Source: Martinezella lusitana
GTDB lineage: Bacteria > Pseudomonadota > Alphaproteobacteria > Rhizobiales > Rhizobiaceae
DNA length: 64,000 nt
Assembly (NCBI RefSeq): GCF_016901135.1
Contig: NZ_JAFEVL010000048.1
Coordinates: forward strand, 62,001 to 126,000
Direction: 5' to 3'
The notes beneath the pieces were generated by a model. The model was not told the origin of the DNA. It saw only the letters and a program-made list of their open reading frames with translations, and did not search any database. Made by a program: the position numbers and the translations under genes. Below are positions 49,511 to 58,440 of the stretch, one piece after another. Position 1 is the stretch's first letter. Every line of letters begins with the position of its first letter.

Positions 49511-50128
49511 ATGCGCAATTGGTTCGGCAATGACTGGAATTGGATCGTGGCGGGGCTTGCCGCCGCGATCGTCGTTCCTGTGCTGAGCTTCTTTGCCGGC
49601 ATGCCGATATGGATCGCGGCCGTCATCGGCCTGCTCGTTTTCGTCGGCCTTATCTTTGTGCTGGCGCCACGCGGTCTTTTCGAGGGGCTGGACGCCAAGG
49701 CCATCGGCAGGGGGCGGATCGAATTTGCCCGTGACCTGCTGAATTCGGCGGCACCCGCTGCGCGAAGGCTGGAGGCTTCGGCTGCCCAGATTGCCAGCAA
49801 GGAGACGGCAAGGCGGGTGCGGCACCTGGCTGAGATCGCCGGCGATGTCTTCGCCAAAGTGGAGGCCAATCCGGAAAGCGCCGGCACGGTCAGGCGGTTC
49901 CTCAGCTACTACCTGCCGCGCGCGGCCGAAGTGGCGGAGGGTTTCGCCGTGATCGAGGCGAAGCGCCAGCCGGATGCGACACGTCTTCAGGAGGTCGATC
50001 TGGTCCTGACCAAACTGGAGGATGCCTTCGTCCATTATTCGGACAGCCTGGTCGACGACAGGCTCGATACGCTTGATACGGAGCTGCGCCTGATACAGGC
50101 CTCGCTCAAAGAGGACATAGGACGCTGA
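49511..50128 (+). CDS. xpaC: XpaC-family protein
   Basis: A 205-residue membrane protein with two transmembrane segments at the N-terminus (about residues 12-30 and 32-52: MRNWFGNDWNWIVAGL, then AVIGLLVFVGLIF) and a long helical C-terminal domain (ARDLLNSAAPAARRLEASAAQI). This matches XpaC (5-bromo-4-chloroindolyl-phosphate hydrolysis protein), a usual neighbour of TelA. Its stop overlaps the start of the next gene by one base. Confidence 0.85.
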   Translation: MRNWFGNDWNWIVAGLAAAIVVPVLSFFAGMPIWIAAVIGLLVFVGLIFVLAPRGLFEGLDAKAIGRGRIEFARDLLNSAAPAARRLEASAAQIASKETARRVRHLAEIAGDVFAKVEANPESAGTVRRFLSYYLPRAAEVAEGFAVIEAKRQPDATRLQEVDLVLTKLEDAFVHYSDSLVDDRLDTLDTELRLIQASLKEDIGR

Positions 50129-51234
50129 TGGCCATTTCCCGCCGCGCTTTTGGAGTAGGGCTGCTCGCCGCCGGGGTTGCCGGCAGCGGTGGTTATTTTG
50201 CCGTCAAGGACAGGCCGGAGCTACAGGGGCTGCTCGGCAACCGCACCAAGCTCTTCGGCTTCATCGGTGGCGAAAAAGAGGCATTTCTGGCCGACAGCGA
50301 TGTGATCGGCGCACTCCACAGCCACGGGCTGGAAATCAACAGCCGTGTCGCGGGCTCCGTCGAGATGGTGCGCGAGCAGGCGCTCCTGTCGCAGAACCCC
50401 GCGTTCCTCTGGCCTTCTTCCTCGATCATGGTCGACATAGCCCGGCAGAGCGGCATCAAGATCCGCAACGATCGCGTCATCCTCAACACACCCGTCGTCA
50501 TCTATTCCTGGCAGCCTGTCGTCGATGGATTGACCAAGGCCGGGCTTGTCACCACGACATCGGAAGGACAGCATCAGCTCGATCTGAAAGCGCTGCTGGA
50601 TGCAGTGCTTTCCGGAACGACCTGGTCGAAGCTCGGCGTCAACGCGCTTTACGGACAGGCGCGGATCGTCTCCACGGATCCCAATCGCTCCAATTCCGGC
50701 TTCATGTTCTCCGGCCTCGTGCTCAGCCTCTTGAGCGGTAATGTCGCAAGCGCGGACAACCTCGCGCAGTTTGGCGACAAGACGCAGTCCATCTTCCGCA
50801 ACATGGGCTTCAAGTCGTCGTCATCAGGCAAGCTTTTCGAACAATATCTCGCGGGCGGCATTGGTGGCGAGCCGATGATCGTCGGCTATGAGAATCAGTT
50901 GGTGGAATGGATTCTCGCCGATCCGCAGCGGTGGCACCGGGTCCAGGCCAGCAATGGAGCAAAGCCCGTGGTGCTCTATCCGCATCCGACCGTCTATTCC
51001 GCCCATCCGCTCATCGCCATCGACGAACAGGTCGACCGCATGATCGAGGCGCTGATCAGCCCGCGATTGCAGGAGCTTGCCTGGACCAAGCATGGTTTCC
51101 GCGGGCCGCTCGGAACGGCGACCGGAGATGCCGACAGCGCCATTGCCGGCTTGCTGCCGGCGGAAATCGACGCCGTCTTGCCGATGCCGGACGCTAATGT
51201 CATGCTGGCGCTGCTCGATAAACTGGCGGCTTGA
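50128..51234 (+). CDS. Substrate-binding-domain protein with twin-arginine signal
   Basis: A 368-residue protein. Its N-terminus MAISRRAFGVGLLAAGVAG matches a twin-arginine (SRRAF) export signal. The rest resembles an extracellular solute-binding domain (NSGFMFSGLVLSLL, VVLYPHPTVYSAHPLIAIDEQ). It ends the telA operon; the two binding domains in this operon (here and in the VWA protein) are not closely related by eye. Ligand unknown. Confidence 0.8.
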   Translation: MAISRRAFGVGLLAAGVAGSGGYFAVKDRPELQGLLGNRTKLFGFIGGEKEAFLADSDVIGALHSHGLEINSRVAGSVEMVREQALLSQNPAFLWPSSSIMVDIARQSGIKIRNDRVILNTPVVIYSWQPVVDGLTKAGLVTTTSEGQHQLDLKALLDAVLSGTTWSKLGVNALYGQARIVSTDPNRSNSGFMFSGLVLSLLSGNVASADNLAQFGDKTQSIFRNMGFKSSSSGKLFEQYLAGGIGGEPMIVGYENQLVEWILADPQRWHRVQASNGAKPVVLYPHPTVYSAHPLIAIDEQVDRMIEALISPRLQELAWTKHGFRGPLGTATGDADSAIAGLLPAEIDAVLPMPDANVMLALLDKLAA

Positions 51235-51422
51235 GGGCAGGGCGCGCAGCTATTTTTCGTTCCAAGCCTTGCATTCCCGGCAAATCGAATGTATGGCCAG
51301 CCGCATTCCACACGTAAGGCATGGGATTGTCCGGGAGAAATCCGGATCGTTCCGCCCGGTGGCATTCTCGAAGAGGATGCTGTTCGCCTTGCGGAGGTTC
51401 AACCGGAAAAGGATACAAAGGC

Positions 51423-52190
51423 ATGGCATTGCCCGATTTTTCTATGCGCCAGCTTCTCGAAGCAGGTGTTCACTTCGGCCACCAGACACATCGCTGGAAC
51501 CCGAAGATGAAGCCGTACATTTTCGGCGATCGTAACAACATCCACATCATCGACCTCGCCCAGACGGTTCCGATGCTGAGCCGCGCTTTGCAGGTCGTCA
51601 GCGACACCGTTGCCCGTGGCGGCCGCGTTCTGTTCGTCGGCACCAAGCGTCAGGCGTCCGAACTGATCGCCGACAGCGCCAAGCGTTCGGCCCAGTACTA
51701 CGTCAACGCCCGCTGGCTCGGCGGCATGATGACCAACTGGAAGACGATCTCCAACTCGATCCAGCGTCTGCGCAAGCTCGACGAAATCCTCTCCGGCGAT
51801 GCCCAGGGCTTCACCAAGAAGGAACGTCTGAACCTTGAGCGCGAGCGCGAAAAGCTCGACAAGGCCCTCGGTGGTATCAAGGACATGGGCGGCACGCCGG
51901 ACCTGATGTTCATCATCGACACCAACAAGGAAAAGATCGCGATCGACGAAGCCAAGCGCCTCGGCATCCCGGTCGTCGCCATCATCGACTCGAACTGCGA
52001 TCCGGACCTGATCGACTATCCGATCCCGGGCAACGACGACGCTTCGCGCGCCATCGCTCTTTACTGCGACCTGATCGCGCGTGCTGCCATCGACGGCATC
52101 GCTCGCCAGCAGAGCGCATCGGGCCGTGACCTCGGCGCTGCCGAGGAAACTCCGGTTGAGCCGACCCTGGCGGACGGCGCCGAAGCCTGA
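51423..52190 (+). CDS. rpsB: 30S ribosomal protein S2
   Basis: A 255-residue S2 with the family start SMRQLLEAGVHFGHQTHRWNPKM, FVGTKRQASELI, YYVNARWLGGMMTNWKTI and DPDLIDYPIPGNDDASRAI. The ATG at 51423 follows GGATACAAAGGC. It starts the rpsB-tsf-pyrH-frr block, whose order is conserved in most bacteria. Confidence 0.96.
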   Translation: MALPDFSMRQLLEAGVHFGHQTHRWNPKMKPYIFGDRNNIHIIDLAQTVPMLSRALQVVSDTVARGGRVLFVGTKRQASELIADSAKRSAQYYVNARWLGGMMTNWKTISNSIQRLRKLDEILSGDAQGFTKKERLNLEREREKLDKALGGIKDMGGTPDLMFIIDTNKEKIAIDEAKRLGIPVVAIIDSNCDPDLIDYPIPGNDDASRAIALYCDLIARAAIDGIARQQSASGRDLGAAEETPVEPTLADGAEA

Positions 52191-52464
52191 TCGCGCCTCG
52201 AGGCGGGCAGGAGACTGTCCGCCCAAGCGCATTGACATCCGGGATAGGGCCGTTTGCGACTTCAAGAAGTTCGAGCGGCCTTATCGCGTTTTGGGTAACG
52301 CTTTGCCTGGGCGGTAAATCCAGGCATGTTCCAATCAAGAATTCCAGAGTGTGACGCGGCTTCATAACGCTGTCATACTTACGGGTACATTTCGTCCCTC
52401 AAATCGGTGCCGCCTCGGTTCAAAGCCGCTTGCCGCACCGTATGAACCGACAAAGAGGAAGCTT

Positions 52465-53391
52465 ATGACCGAGATTACGGCTGCACTGGTGAAGGAACTG
52501 CGCGAAAAGTCTGGCGCAGGCATGATGGACTGCAAGAAGGCGCTGATCGAAACCAACGGCGATATCGAAGCTGCGATCGACTGGCTGCGCGCCAAGGGCA
52601 TCTCCAAGGCCGACAAGAAGTCCGGCCGTACCGCCGCTGAAGGCTTGGTCGCCATTGCCGGCGCCGGTCACAAGGCCGTTGTCGTCGAGCTCAATTCCGA
52701 AACCGACTTCGTTGCCCGTAACGATGCCTTCCAGGACCTCGCTCGCGGCATCGCCGAAGTTGCGCTGTCCACCGACGGCACGGTCGAAGCCATTTCGGCT
52801 GCGACCTATCCCGCATCCGGCAAGCCGGTCGCGGACACTATCAAGGACGCAATCGCGACCATCGGCGAGAACATGACGCTTCGTCGTGCGGCCAAGCTGG
52901 AAGTCGAGCACGGCGTCGTGGCGACCTACATCCACAACGCTGCTGGCGACGGTATCGGCAAGCTCGGCGTTCTGGTCGCCCTGAAGTCGCTCGGTGACAA
53001 GGCCGTTCTGACGTCGATCGGCCGCCAGGTTGCCATGCACATTGCTGCTACCAACCCGCTGGCTATCCGCGCCGAAGAAGTCGATGCCGCAGTCGCCGAG
53101 CGCGAACGCAACGTCTTCATCGAGCAGTCCCGCGAATCCGGTAAGCCGGAAGCCATCATTGAAAAGATGGTGGAAGGCCGCATGCGCAAGTTCTTCGAGG
53201 AAGTCGCTCTTCTCTCGCAGGCCTTCGTCATCAACCCGGACCTGACGGTCGCTGCTGCCATCAAGGAAGCTGAAAAGACCGCCGGCGCCGCGATCGAAGT
53301 TGTCGGCATGGCCCGTCTGCTCCTTGGCGAAGGCGTCGAGAAGGAAGAAACCGACTTCGCCGCCGAAGTCGCTGCTGTCGCCAAGGGCTGA
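52465..53391 (+). CDS. tsf: Elongation factor Ts
   Basis: Catalyses GDP/GTP exchange on EF-Tu. The 308-residue protein starts MTEITAALVKELREKSGAGMMDCKKAL and carries the TDFVARN signature. It sits 274 bases past rpsB; the ATG at 52465 follows AAAGAGGAAGC. No separate promoter is identified with confidence, but the gap is long enough for one. Confidence 0.96.
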   Translation: MTEITAALVKELREKSGAGMMDCKKALIETNGDIEAAIDWLRAKGISKADKKSGRTAAEGLVAIAGAGHKAVVVELNSETDFVARNDAFQDLARGIAEVALSTDGTVEAISAATYPASGKPVADTIKDAIATIGENMTLRRAAKLEVEHGVVATYIHNAAGDGIGKLGVLVALKSLGDKAVLTSIGRQVAMHIAATNPLAIRAEEVDAAVAERERNVFIEQSRESGKPEAIIEKMVEGRMRKFFEEVALLSQAFVINPDLTVAAAIKEAEKTAGAAIEVVGMARLLLGEGVEKEETDFAAEVAAVAKG

Positions 53392-53446
53392 TCAGCGAAA
53401 AGAAATCATATCCCGGATTGGTGAAACCATATCAGGGAAAACGTCA

Positions 53447-53472
53447 GGGCATCGCGTGACAACGCGGTGCCC
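53447..53472 (+). other. Intercistronic hairpin between tsf and pyrH
   Basis: An 11-bp stem GGGCATCGCGT/ACGCGGTGCCC with one T-G pair and a GACA loop. No T-run follows, so it is not a classical terminator and could instead be a processing or attenuation signal. Confidence 0.6.
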
Positions 53473-53525
53473 TTCGTGTATCCGGCTTTCACAATCATCC
53501 CCCGCGATCACTTCAAGGAGCCACG

Positions 53526-54245
53526 ATGTCTCAGCCGATCTACAAGCGCGTACTGCTCAAGGCCTCCGGCGAAGCCCTCATGGGTAGCCAGGGGTTCGGT
53601 ATCGACGTTACCGTCTCCGACCGGATTGCATCCGACATCGCCGAAGCGCGCGCAATGGGCGTTGAAGTCGGCGTGGTCGTCGGCGGCGGCAATATATTCC
53701 GCGGTGTCGCCGTGGCCTCCAAGGGCGGCGACCGCGTGACCGGCGACCATATGGGCATGCTCGGAACCGTCATCAATGCGCTGGCGCTGGCAACCTCGCT
53801 GCGCAAGCTCGACATCGAGACCGTCGTGCTCTCGGCCATTTCCATGCCGGAGATCTGCGAGAGCTTCTCGCAGCGCGCCACGCTTTATCATCTCTCGCTA
53901 GGCCGTGTGGTGATCTTTGCGGGTGGCACCGGAAATCCGTTCTTCACCACTGATTCTGCAGCCGCATTGCGCGCCGCCGAAATGGGCGCGCAGGCCATCT
54001 TCAAGGGCACGCAGGTCGACGGCATCTATTCCGCCGATCCGAAGAAGTTTCCGGATGCCGAGCGTTTCGATCATCTGACCCACAGCCAGGTGCTGGAAAA
54101 GGGGCTGGCGGTCATGGATGTGGCCGCTGTGGCGCTTGCGCGGGAAAATTCAATTCCGATCATCGTTTTCTCTATTCACGAGAAGGGCGGCTTCGCGGAA
54201 ATCTTGACCGGCGGCGGCCGCAAGACCATCGTATCAGACAACTGA
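53526..54245 (+). CDS. pyrH: UMP kinase
   Basis: Phosphorylates UMP to UDP. The 239-residue enzyme of the amino-acid kinase family has VLLKASGEALMG at the N-terminus, VVGGGNIFRG, and GTGNPFFTTDSAAALRA. Its length and motifs are normal. It follows tsf across a 134-base spacer with a hairpin and precedes frr by 55 bases. Confidence 0.96.
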   Translation: MSQPIYKRVLLKASGEALMGSQGFGIDVTVSDRIASDIAEARAMGVEVGVVVGGGNIFRGVAVASKGGDRVTGDHMGMLGTVINALALATSLRKLDIETVVLSAISMPEICESFSQRATLYHLSLGRVVIFAGGTGNPFFTTDSAAALRAAEMGAQAIFKGTQVDGIYSADPKKFPDAERFDHLTHSQVLEKGLAVMDVAAVALARENSIPIIVFSIHEKGGFAEILTGGGRKTIVSDN

Positions 54246-54300
54246 CGTTCCTGTGGCGCTAGGCCCGCCCGGCGTCGCCTTATTACAGGGGAGTATAGAC

Positions 54301-54861
54301 ATGAGTGAAGGCACTGACCTAAAGGAACTGAAGCGCCGCATGGACGGCGCAATCGCGGCATTCAAGAGCGACATCGCCTCGCTGCGTACCGGCCGCGCAT
54401 CCGCAAACATTCTGGATCCGGTCACGATCGAAGCCTATGGTTCGCGCATGCCGCTGAACCAGGTGTCCAACATCACCGTGCCGGAAGCGCGCATGTTGAC
54501 CGTATCGGTATGGGACAAGGCGATGGTCGGTGCCGTCGAGCGCGCGATCCGCGAATCCAATCTCGGCCTCAATCCCATCATCGACGGCCAGAATCTGCGC
54601 ATTCCGTTGCCGGAGCTCAACGAGGAGCGCCGCCGCTCGCTGGTCAAGGTCGCACACGAATATGCCGAGAAGGCCAAGGTAGCGATTCGCCACGTCCGCC
54701 GTGACGGCATGGATGGCCTCAAAAAGGCCGAAAAGGATGGTGTAATCGGTCAAGATGAGAGCCGCTCCCTCTCCGAGCGTGTGCAGAAGATGACGGATGA
54801 GACGATTTCGGATGTCGACCGCTTGCTAGCCGACAAAGAAAAGGAAATCATGCAGGTCTGA
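54301..54861 (+). CDS. frr: Ribosome recycling factor
   Basis: A 186-residue factor that, with EF-G, splits the post-termination ribosome. The typical helical arms are seen in MDGAIAAFKSDIASLRTGRASANILDPVTIEAYG and RRSLVKVAHEYAEKAKVAIRHVRRDGMD. Full length. Confidence 0.96.
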   Translation: MSEGTDLKELKRRMDGAIAAFKSDIASLRTGRASANILDPVTIEAYGSRMPLNQVSNITVPEARMLTVSVWDKAMVGAVERAIRESNLGLNPIIDGQNLRIPLPELNEERRRSLVKVAHEYAEKAKVAIRHVRRDGMDGLKKAEKDGVIGQDESRSLSERVQKMTDETISDVDRLLADKEKEIMQV

Positions 54862-54968
54862 TCGTGCGCTGGGGTGTCGTGCTTTCGATTTGGAAACATT
54901 GAAAGCGGTGACGGCGCCCTAGATTACGAGATCAGAGCATTCTTCCCGCCGAACGAAACCGGACCCAT

Positions 54969-55715
54969 ATGTCAGATCCTACGTTCTCTGCCGTACCCGA
55001 ACACGTTGCCATCATCATGGACGGTAACGGGCGATGGGCCAACGCGCGCGGCCTGCCGCGCACCATGGGTCACCGCAAGGGCGTGGAGGCAGTTCGGGAA
55101 ACGGTTCGAGCAGCGGGTGATATCGGTGTGAAATATCTCACGCTTTTCGCCTTTTCCTCCGAAAACTGGCGCCGCCCCGAGACCGAGGTGAGCGACCTGC
55201 TGGGGCTCCTCAAGGCGTTCATCCGGCGGGATCTCGCCGAGCTTCATCGTCAGAATGTGCGGATCCGCGTCATCGGCGACCGCAGCAATCTGCGCGGCGA
55301 CATTCTGCCGCTGCTGATCGAGGCCGAGGAGACCACCCGGGACAATACGGCCCTGACGCTGGTCATCGCCTTCAACTACGGCTCTCGCGACGAGATTGCC
55401 CGCGCCGTCGTGAGCCTCGCGAAGGATGTCGAGGCAGGGCGGCTGCGTCCGCAGGACATCAGCCCGGAGCTTGTGGACGCCCGCCTGGATACCGCCGGAA
55501 TTCCCGATCCCGACCTCATTATCCGCACGAGCGGCGAGGAGCGGCTATCGAACTTCCTTTTGTGGCAGGCCGCCTATTCGGAATTCATGTTCGTGCCGGA
55601 ATACTGGCCCGATTTCAGCCGTGACCTGTTCTTCGCCGCGCTGGAGAAATATGCCGCGCGCGACCGGCGCTTTGGCGGCCTCTCCGGCAAGCAGGCGGCG
55701 GCCGTGGGGTCTTGA
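54969..55715 (+). CDS. uppS: Undecaprenyl diphosphate synthase (isoprenyl transferase)
   Basis: A cis-prenyltransferase of 248 residues that makes the C55 carrier for peptidoglycan and LPS. The P-loop-like motif IIMDGNGRWANARGLPR holds catalytic Asp18, followed by LTLFAFSSENWRRP, AFNYGSRDEI and DLIIRTSGEERLSNFLLWQ. Its stop overlaps the start of cdsA by one base. Confidence 0.95.
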   Translation: MSDPTFSAVPEHVAIIMDGNGRWANARGLPRTMGHRKGVEAVRETVRAAGDIGVKYLTLFAFSSENWRRPETEVSDLLGLLKAFIRRDLAELHRQNVRIRVIGDRSNLRGDILPLLIEAEETTRDNTALTLVIAFNYGSRDEIARAVVSLAKDVEAGRLRPQDISPELVDARLDTAGIPDPDLIIRTSGEERLSNFLLWQAAYSEFMFVPEYWPDFSRDLFFAALEKYAARDRRFGGLSGKQAAAVGS

Positions 55716-56548
55716 TGAGCCGTGAACTCAGGCTGCGCATCATCTCCGGCATCGTCCTTGCCGTCATTGTTCTTGCGGCTACCTGGTATGGCGGCCTGAG
55801 TTTTCGCCTTCTGGCGGCGGCAATCGGCCTGCTCGTCTACTATGAATGGTCGACGATAACTGACTTGCACGGACGCGATCCCCAGGGAAATGCGCTTGGC
55901 TGGCTCGGTCTCGTGCTGATCGCCGGCGCAACGCTGAGGAGCGAATCGGTCTATTCCATCGAGGTTCTGGTTGCTTTTGTCGCGGCGACCGCGATCATGG
56001 TTGCCGTTCGGCGGACAACCTGGTGGCTGCCGGGCGGCATATTCTATTCCGGATTGACGGCGATCGCCCTTGCCGAGATTCGCGACGACGATCTGCGCGG
56101 TTTCGTGTTAATGCTGTTCATCTTCGCGACGGTATGGGCTACCGATATATTTGCCTATTTCGTCGGCCGGGCGATCGGCGGTCCGAAACTTGCGCCGCGC
56201 ATATCGCCGGGCAAGACCTGGTCGGGCGCAATCGGCGGTGCCGTTGCTGCCATCATCGCGGGAACCGCTGTTGTCTGGAGCTTCTTTTCCGCCGATGATT
56301 TGAGGATCCCGATGCTTGCGCTGGTGCTGTCTGTTTGCAGCCAGATCGGCGATTTATTCGAGTCTTTCATCAAGCGCCGTTTCGGTGTGAAGGATTCCAG
56401 CCATCTGATTCCAGGCCATGGCGGCGTCATGGATCGAGTCGATGGACTAATTTTTGCTTGTTTTGCAGCGTTTTTGTTGGCTATCGTAATATCGCTGACA
56501 ATGAGCGGCGAGACCTTGTCATTGGGCGGCGTTCTGCTCGGGGTCTAA
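55715..56548 (+). CDS. cdsA: Phosphatidate cytidylyltransferase
   Basis: Makes CDP-diacylglycerol from phosphatidic acid and CTP. The 277-residue multi-spanning enzyme has the family signature near its C-terminus: S-x-x-KRRFGVKDSSHLIPGHGGVMDRVD (about residues 223-248). The ATG at 55715 overlaps the uppS stop; a TTG one codon earlier is not needed. Confidence 0.94.
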   Translation: MSRELRLRIISGIVLAVIVLAATWYGGLSFRLLAAAIGLLVYYEWSTITDLHGRDPQGNALGWLGLVLIAGATLRSESVYSIEVLVAFVAATAIMVAVRRTTWWLPGGIFYSGLTAIALAEIRDDDLRGFVLMLFIFATVWATDIFAYFVGRAIGGPKLAPRISPGKTWSGAIGGAVAAIIAGTAVVWSFFSADDLRIPMLALVLSVCSQIGDLFESFIKRRFGVKDSSHLIPGHGGVMDRVDGLIFACFAAFLLAIVISLTMSGETLSLGGVLLGV

Positions 56549-56572
56549 AATTAACGCGAACAGGATCGTTGC

Positions 56573-58246
56573 ATGGGTGGCGCGGCTAGCTTCATTGGTT
56601 TCTTGACGAACAACGTCATCACGTTTGTTTTCGTCTTGTCGCTGCTCGTTTTTGTGCACGAGATGGGTCACTATCTGGTCGGGCGCTGGTCCGGTATCCG
56701 GATCATGGCATTTTCGATCGGTTTCGGCCCCGAAATCCTGGGATATACCGATCGGCACGGCACGCGCTGGAAGCTTTCAATCATACCGCTCGGCGGCTAT
56801 GTGCGCTTCTTTGGCGACGAGGATGCCTCGAGCAAGACCGATACGGATCAACTGGCGGCCATGACGGAGGAAGAGCGCGCGCAATCCTTCGCCGGCGCCA
56901 AGCTCTGGAAGCGGGCGGCAACCGTTGCCGCCGGTCCGATCGCAAACTTCATTCTCGCCATTGCAATCTTTGCCGTTCTTTTCAGTGTCTACGGTCGTAC
57001 CGTCGCCGATCCGGTCGTCGCCATGGTGACGCGTGATGGCGCCGCTGCAGAAGCCGGTATCGAGCCCGGCGATCGGCTGATGGCCATCGACGGTGTCAAG
57101 GTGAAGACCTTTGACGAAGTGCAGCGCTATGTCGGTCTGCGTCCGGGCCGCACGATCGTTCTGTCGGTCGAGCGTGACGGCCAGATGCGCGATTTCCGCA
57201 TTATGCCGAAGCTGGTGGAGGACACCGATCAGTTCGGCAACAAGATGGAGATGGGCCGCATAGGCATTGCGCTCGTCGATCCACTGGTCACAGGCGTAGA
57301 GCCGAATGGACCGGCGGCAAAGGCCGGCGTGGTGGCCGGAGATCGCCTGATCGCCGTGGATGGCAACACTGTAGCGACCTATTACGATATCGGCCGCTAT
57401 ATCGGTGATCGACCCGGCAAGAGCCTCGTACTGACGATACAGCGCAACGGCGAGATACGCGATTTTCCGATTGTAGCGGAAACGCTGGCGGAAACGGATG
57501 CCTCCGGCAACAAGAAGGATGTCGGCAGCATCGGCATTGCGCCGATCGATCCGTTGGTGGCGTCGATCGCGCCGGATAGCCCCGCTGAAGCTGCCGGTCT
57601 CGAACTCGGCGACCGCATCCTTTCCGTGGATGGACAGGCCGTAGGCTCCATCAGCGAAGTGCAGCGTTACGCCGCCTCTCACGCGGACAAGCCCGTGGCA
57701 CTGTCCGTCGAGCGCGGCGGCCAGACACGCGATGTGACGGTTACGCCGAAGAAATCCGAGGAGACCGATATTTTCGGCGCACAGATCGAAATAGCCACCA
57801 TCGGCATTACCGACGGTCAGAAGCCGATCAGGCTGCGCTACGAAACGTATGGACCGTTCCAGGCGCTTGGCGAAGGGGTCAAGCAAACGGGCAGCATCGT
57901 CTCCGGCACATTCGAATATATCGCCAATGTCATTGGCGGCTACATGAAGGCCGACCAGCTCGGCGGGCCTATTCGGGTTGCGCAACTGTCTGGACAAATG
58001 GCAACCTTAGGTTTCTCCGCGGTGCTCCAGTTCGCCGCCATACTTTCTGTTTCAATAGGGTTATTAAATTTGATGCCGGTGCCGGTACTTGATGGCGGCC
58101 ATCTGATGTTCTATGCGATTGAAGCCGTAAGGGGAAAACCCTTGGGTGCACGGGCGCAGGATATCGCTTTCCGGATCGGATTTGCGATGGTGCTGTCACT
58201 CATGGTGTTTGCGACATGGAACGATATTAGTTCCAGAATAGGCTGA
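56573..58246 (+). CDS. rseP: Site-2 protease RseP with three tandem PDZ-like repeats
   Basis: An intramembrane zinc metalloprotease that cleaves anti-sigma factors and signal-peptide remnants. The HEMGH motif (His29, Glu30, His33) is in the first membrane segment and the third ligand Asp507 lies in VPVLDGGHL near the C-terminus. The protein is 557 residues, about 180 more than rhizobial RseP/MmpA relatives I know of. The extra length is explained by three repeats of ~88 residues (about 145-225, 232-315 and 319-400). Each has a GDRLMAIDG-type core and a DPLV-x5-P-x-GPA-like edge. The number is odd for this family, though the repeats themselves are normal PDZ folds. Confidence 0.93.
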   Translation: MGGAASFIGFLTNNVITFVFVLSLLVFVHEMGHYLVGRWSGIRIMAFSIGFGPEILGYTDRHGTRWKLSIIPLGGYVRFFGDEDASSKTDTDQLAAMTEEERAQSFAGAKLWKRAATVAAGPIANFILAIAIFAVLFSVYGRTVADPVVAMVTRDGAAAEAGIEPGDRLMAIDGVKVKTFDEVQRYVGLRPGRTIVLSVERDGQMRDFRIMPKLVEDTDQFGNKMEMGRIGIALVDPLVTGVEPNGPAAKAGVVAGDRLIAVDGNTVATYYDIGRYIGDRPGKSLVLTIQRNGEIRDFPIVAETLAETDASGNKKDVGSIGIAPIDPLVASIAPDSPAEAAGLELGDRILSVDGQAVGSISEVQRYAASHADKPVALSVERGGQTRDVTVTPKKSEETDIFGAQIEIATIGITDGQKPIRLRYETYGPFQALGEGVKQTGSIVSGTFEYIANVIGGYMKADQLGGPIRVAQLSGQMATLGFSAVLQFAAILSVSIGLLNLMPVPVLDGGHLMFYAIEAVRGKPLGARAQDIAFRIGFAMVLSLMVFATWNDISSRIG

Positions 58247-58440
58247 TGGGGCAAGCGAGAGGAAAATTACGATTTATTTACGATGTTTCAAAGCTGTAGT
58301 GGCGAATGGGTCACGCTTTGAAATGAAGTAAACGGAAATTAACTTGCTCCCTTGCTTGTATGTCAAAAGCGGGTAAAACGACACACGTGGCCGGAATCGG
58401 GTTCGCCCGGGGCTGGGGACGACTGAAAAAAAGGTAAGAA

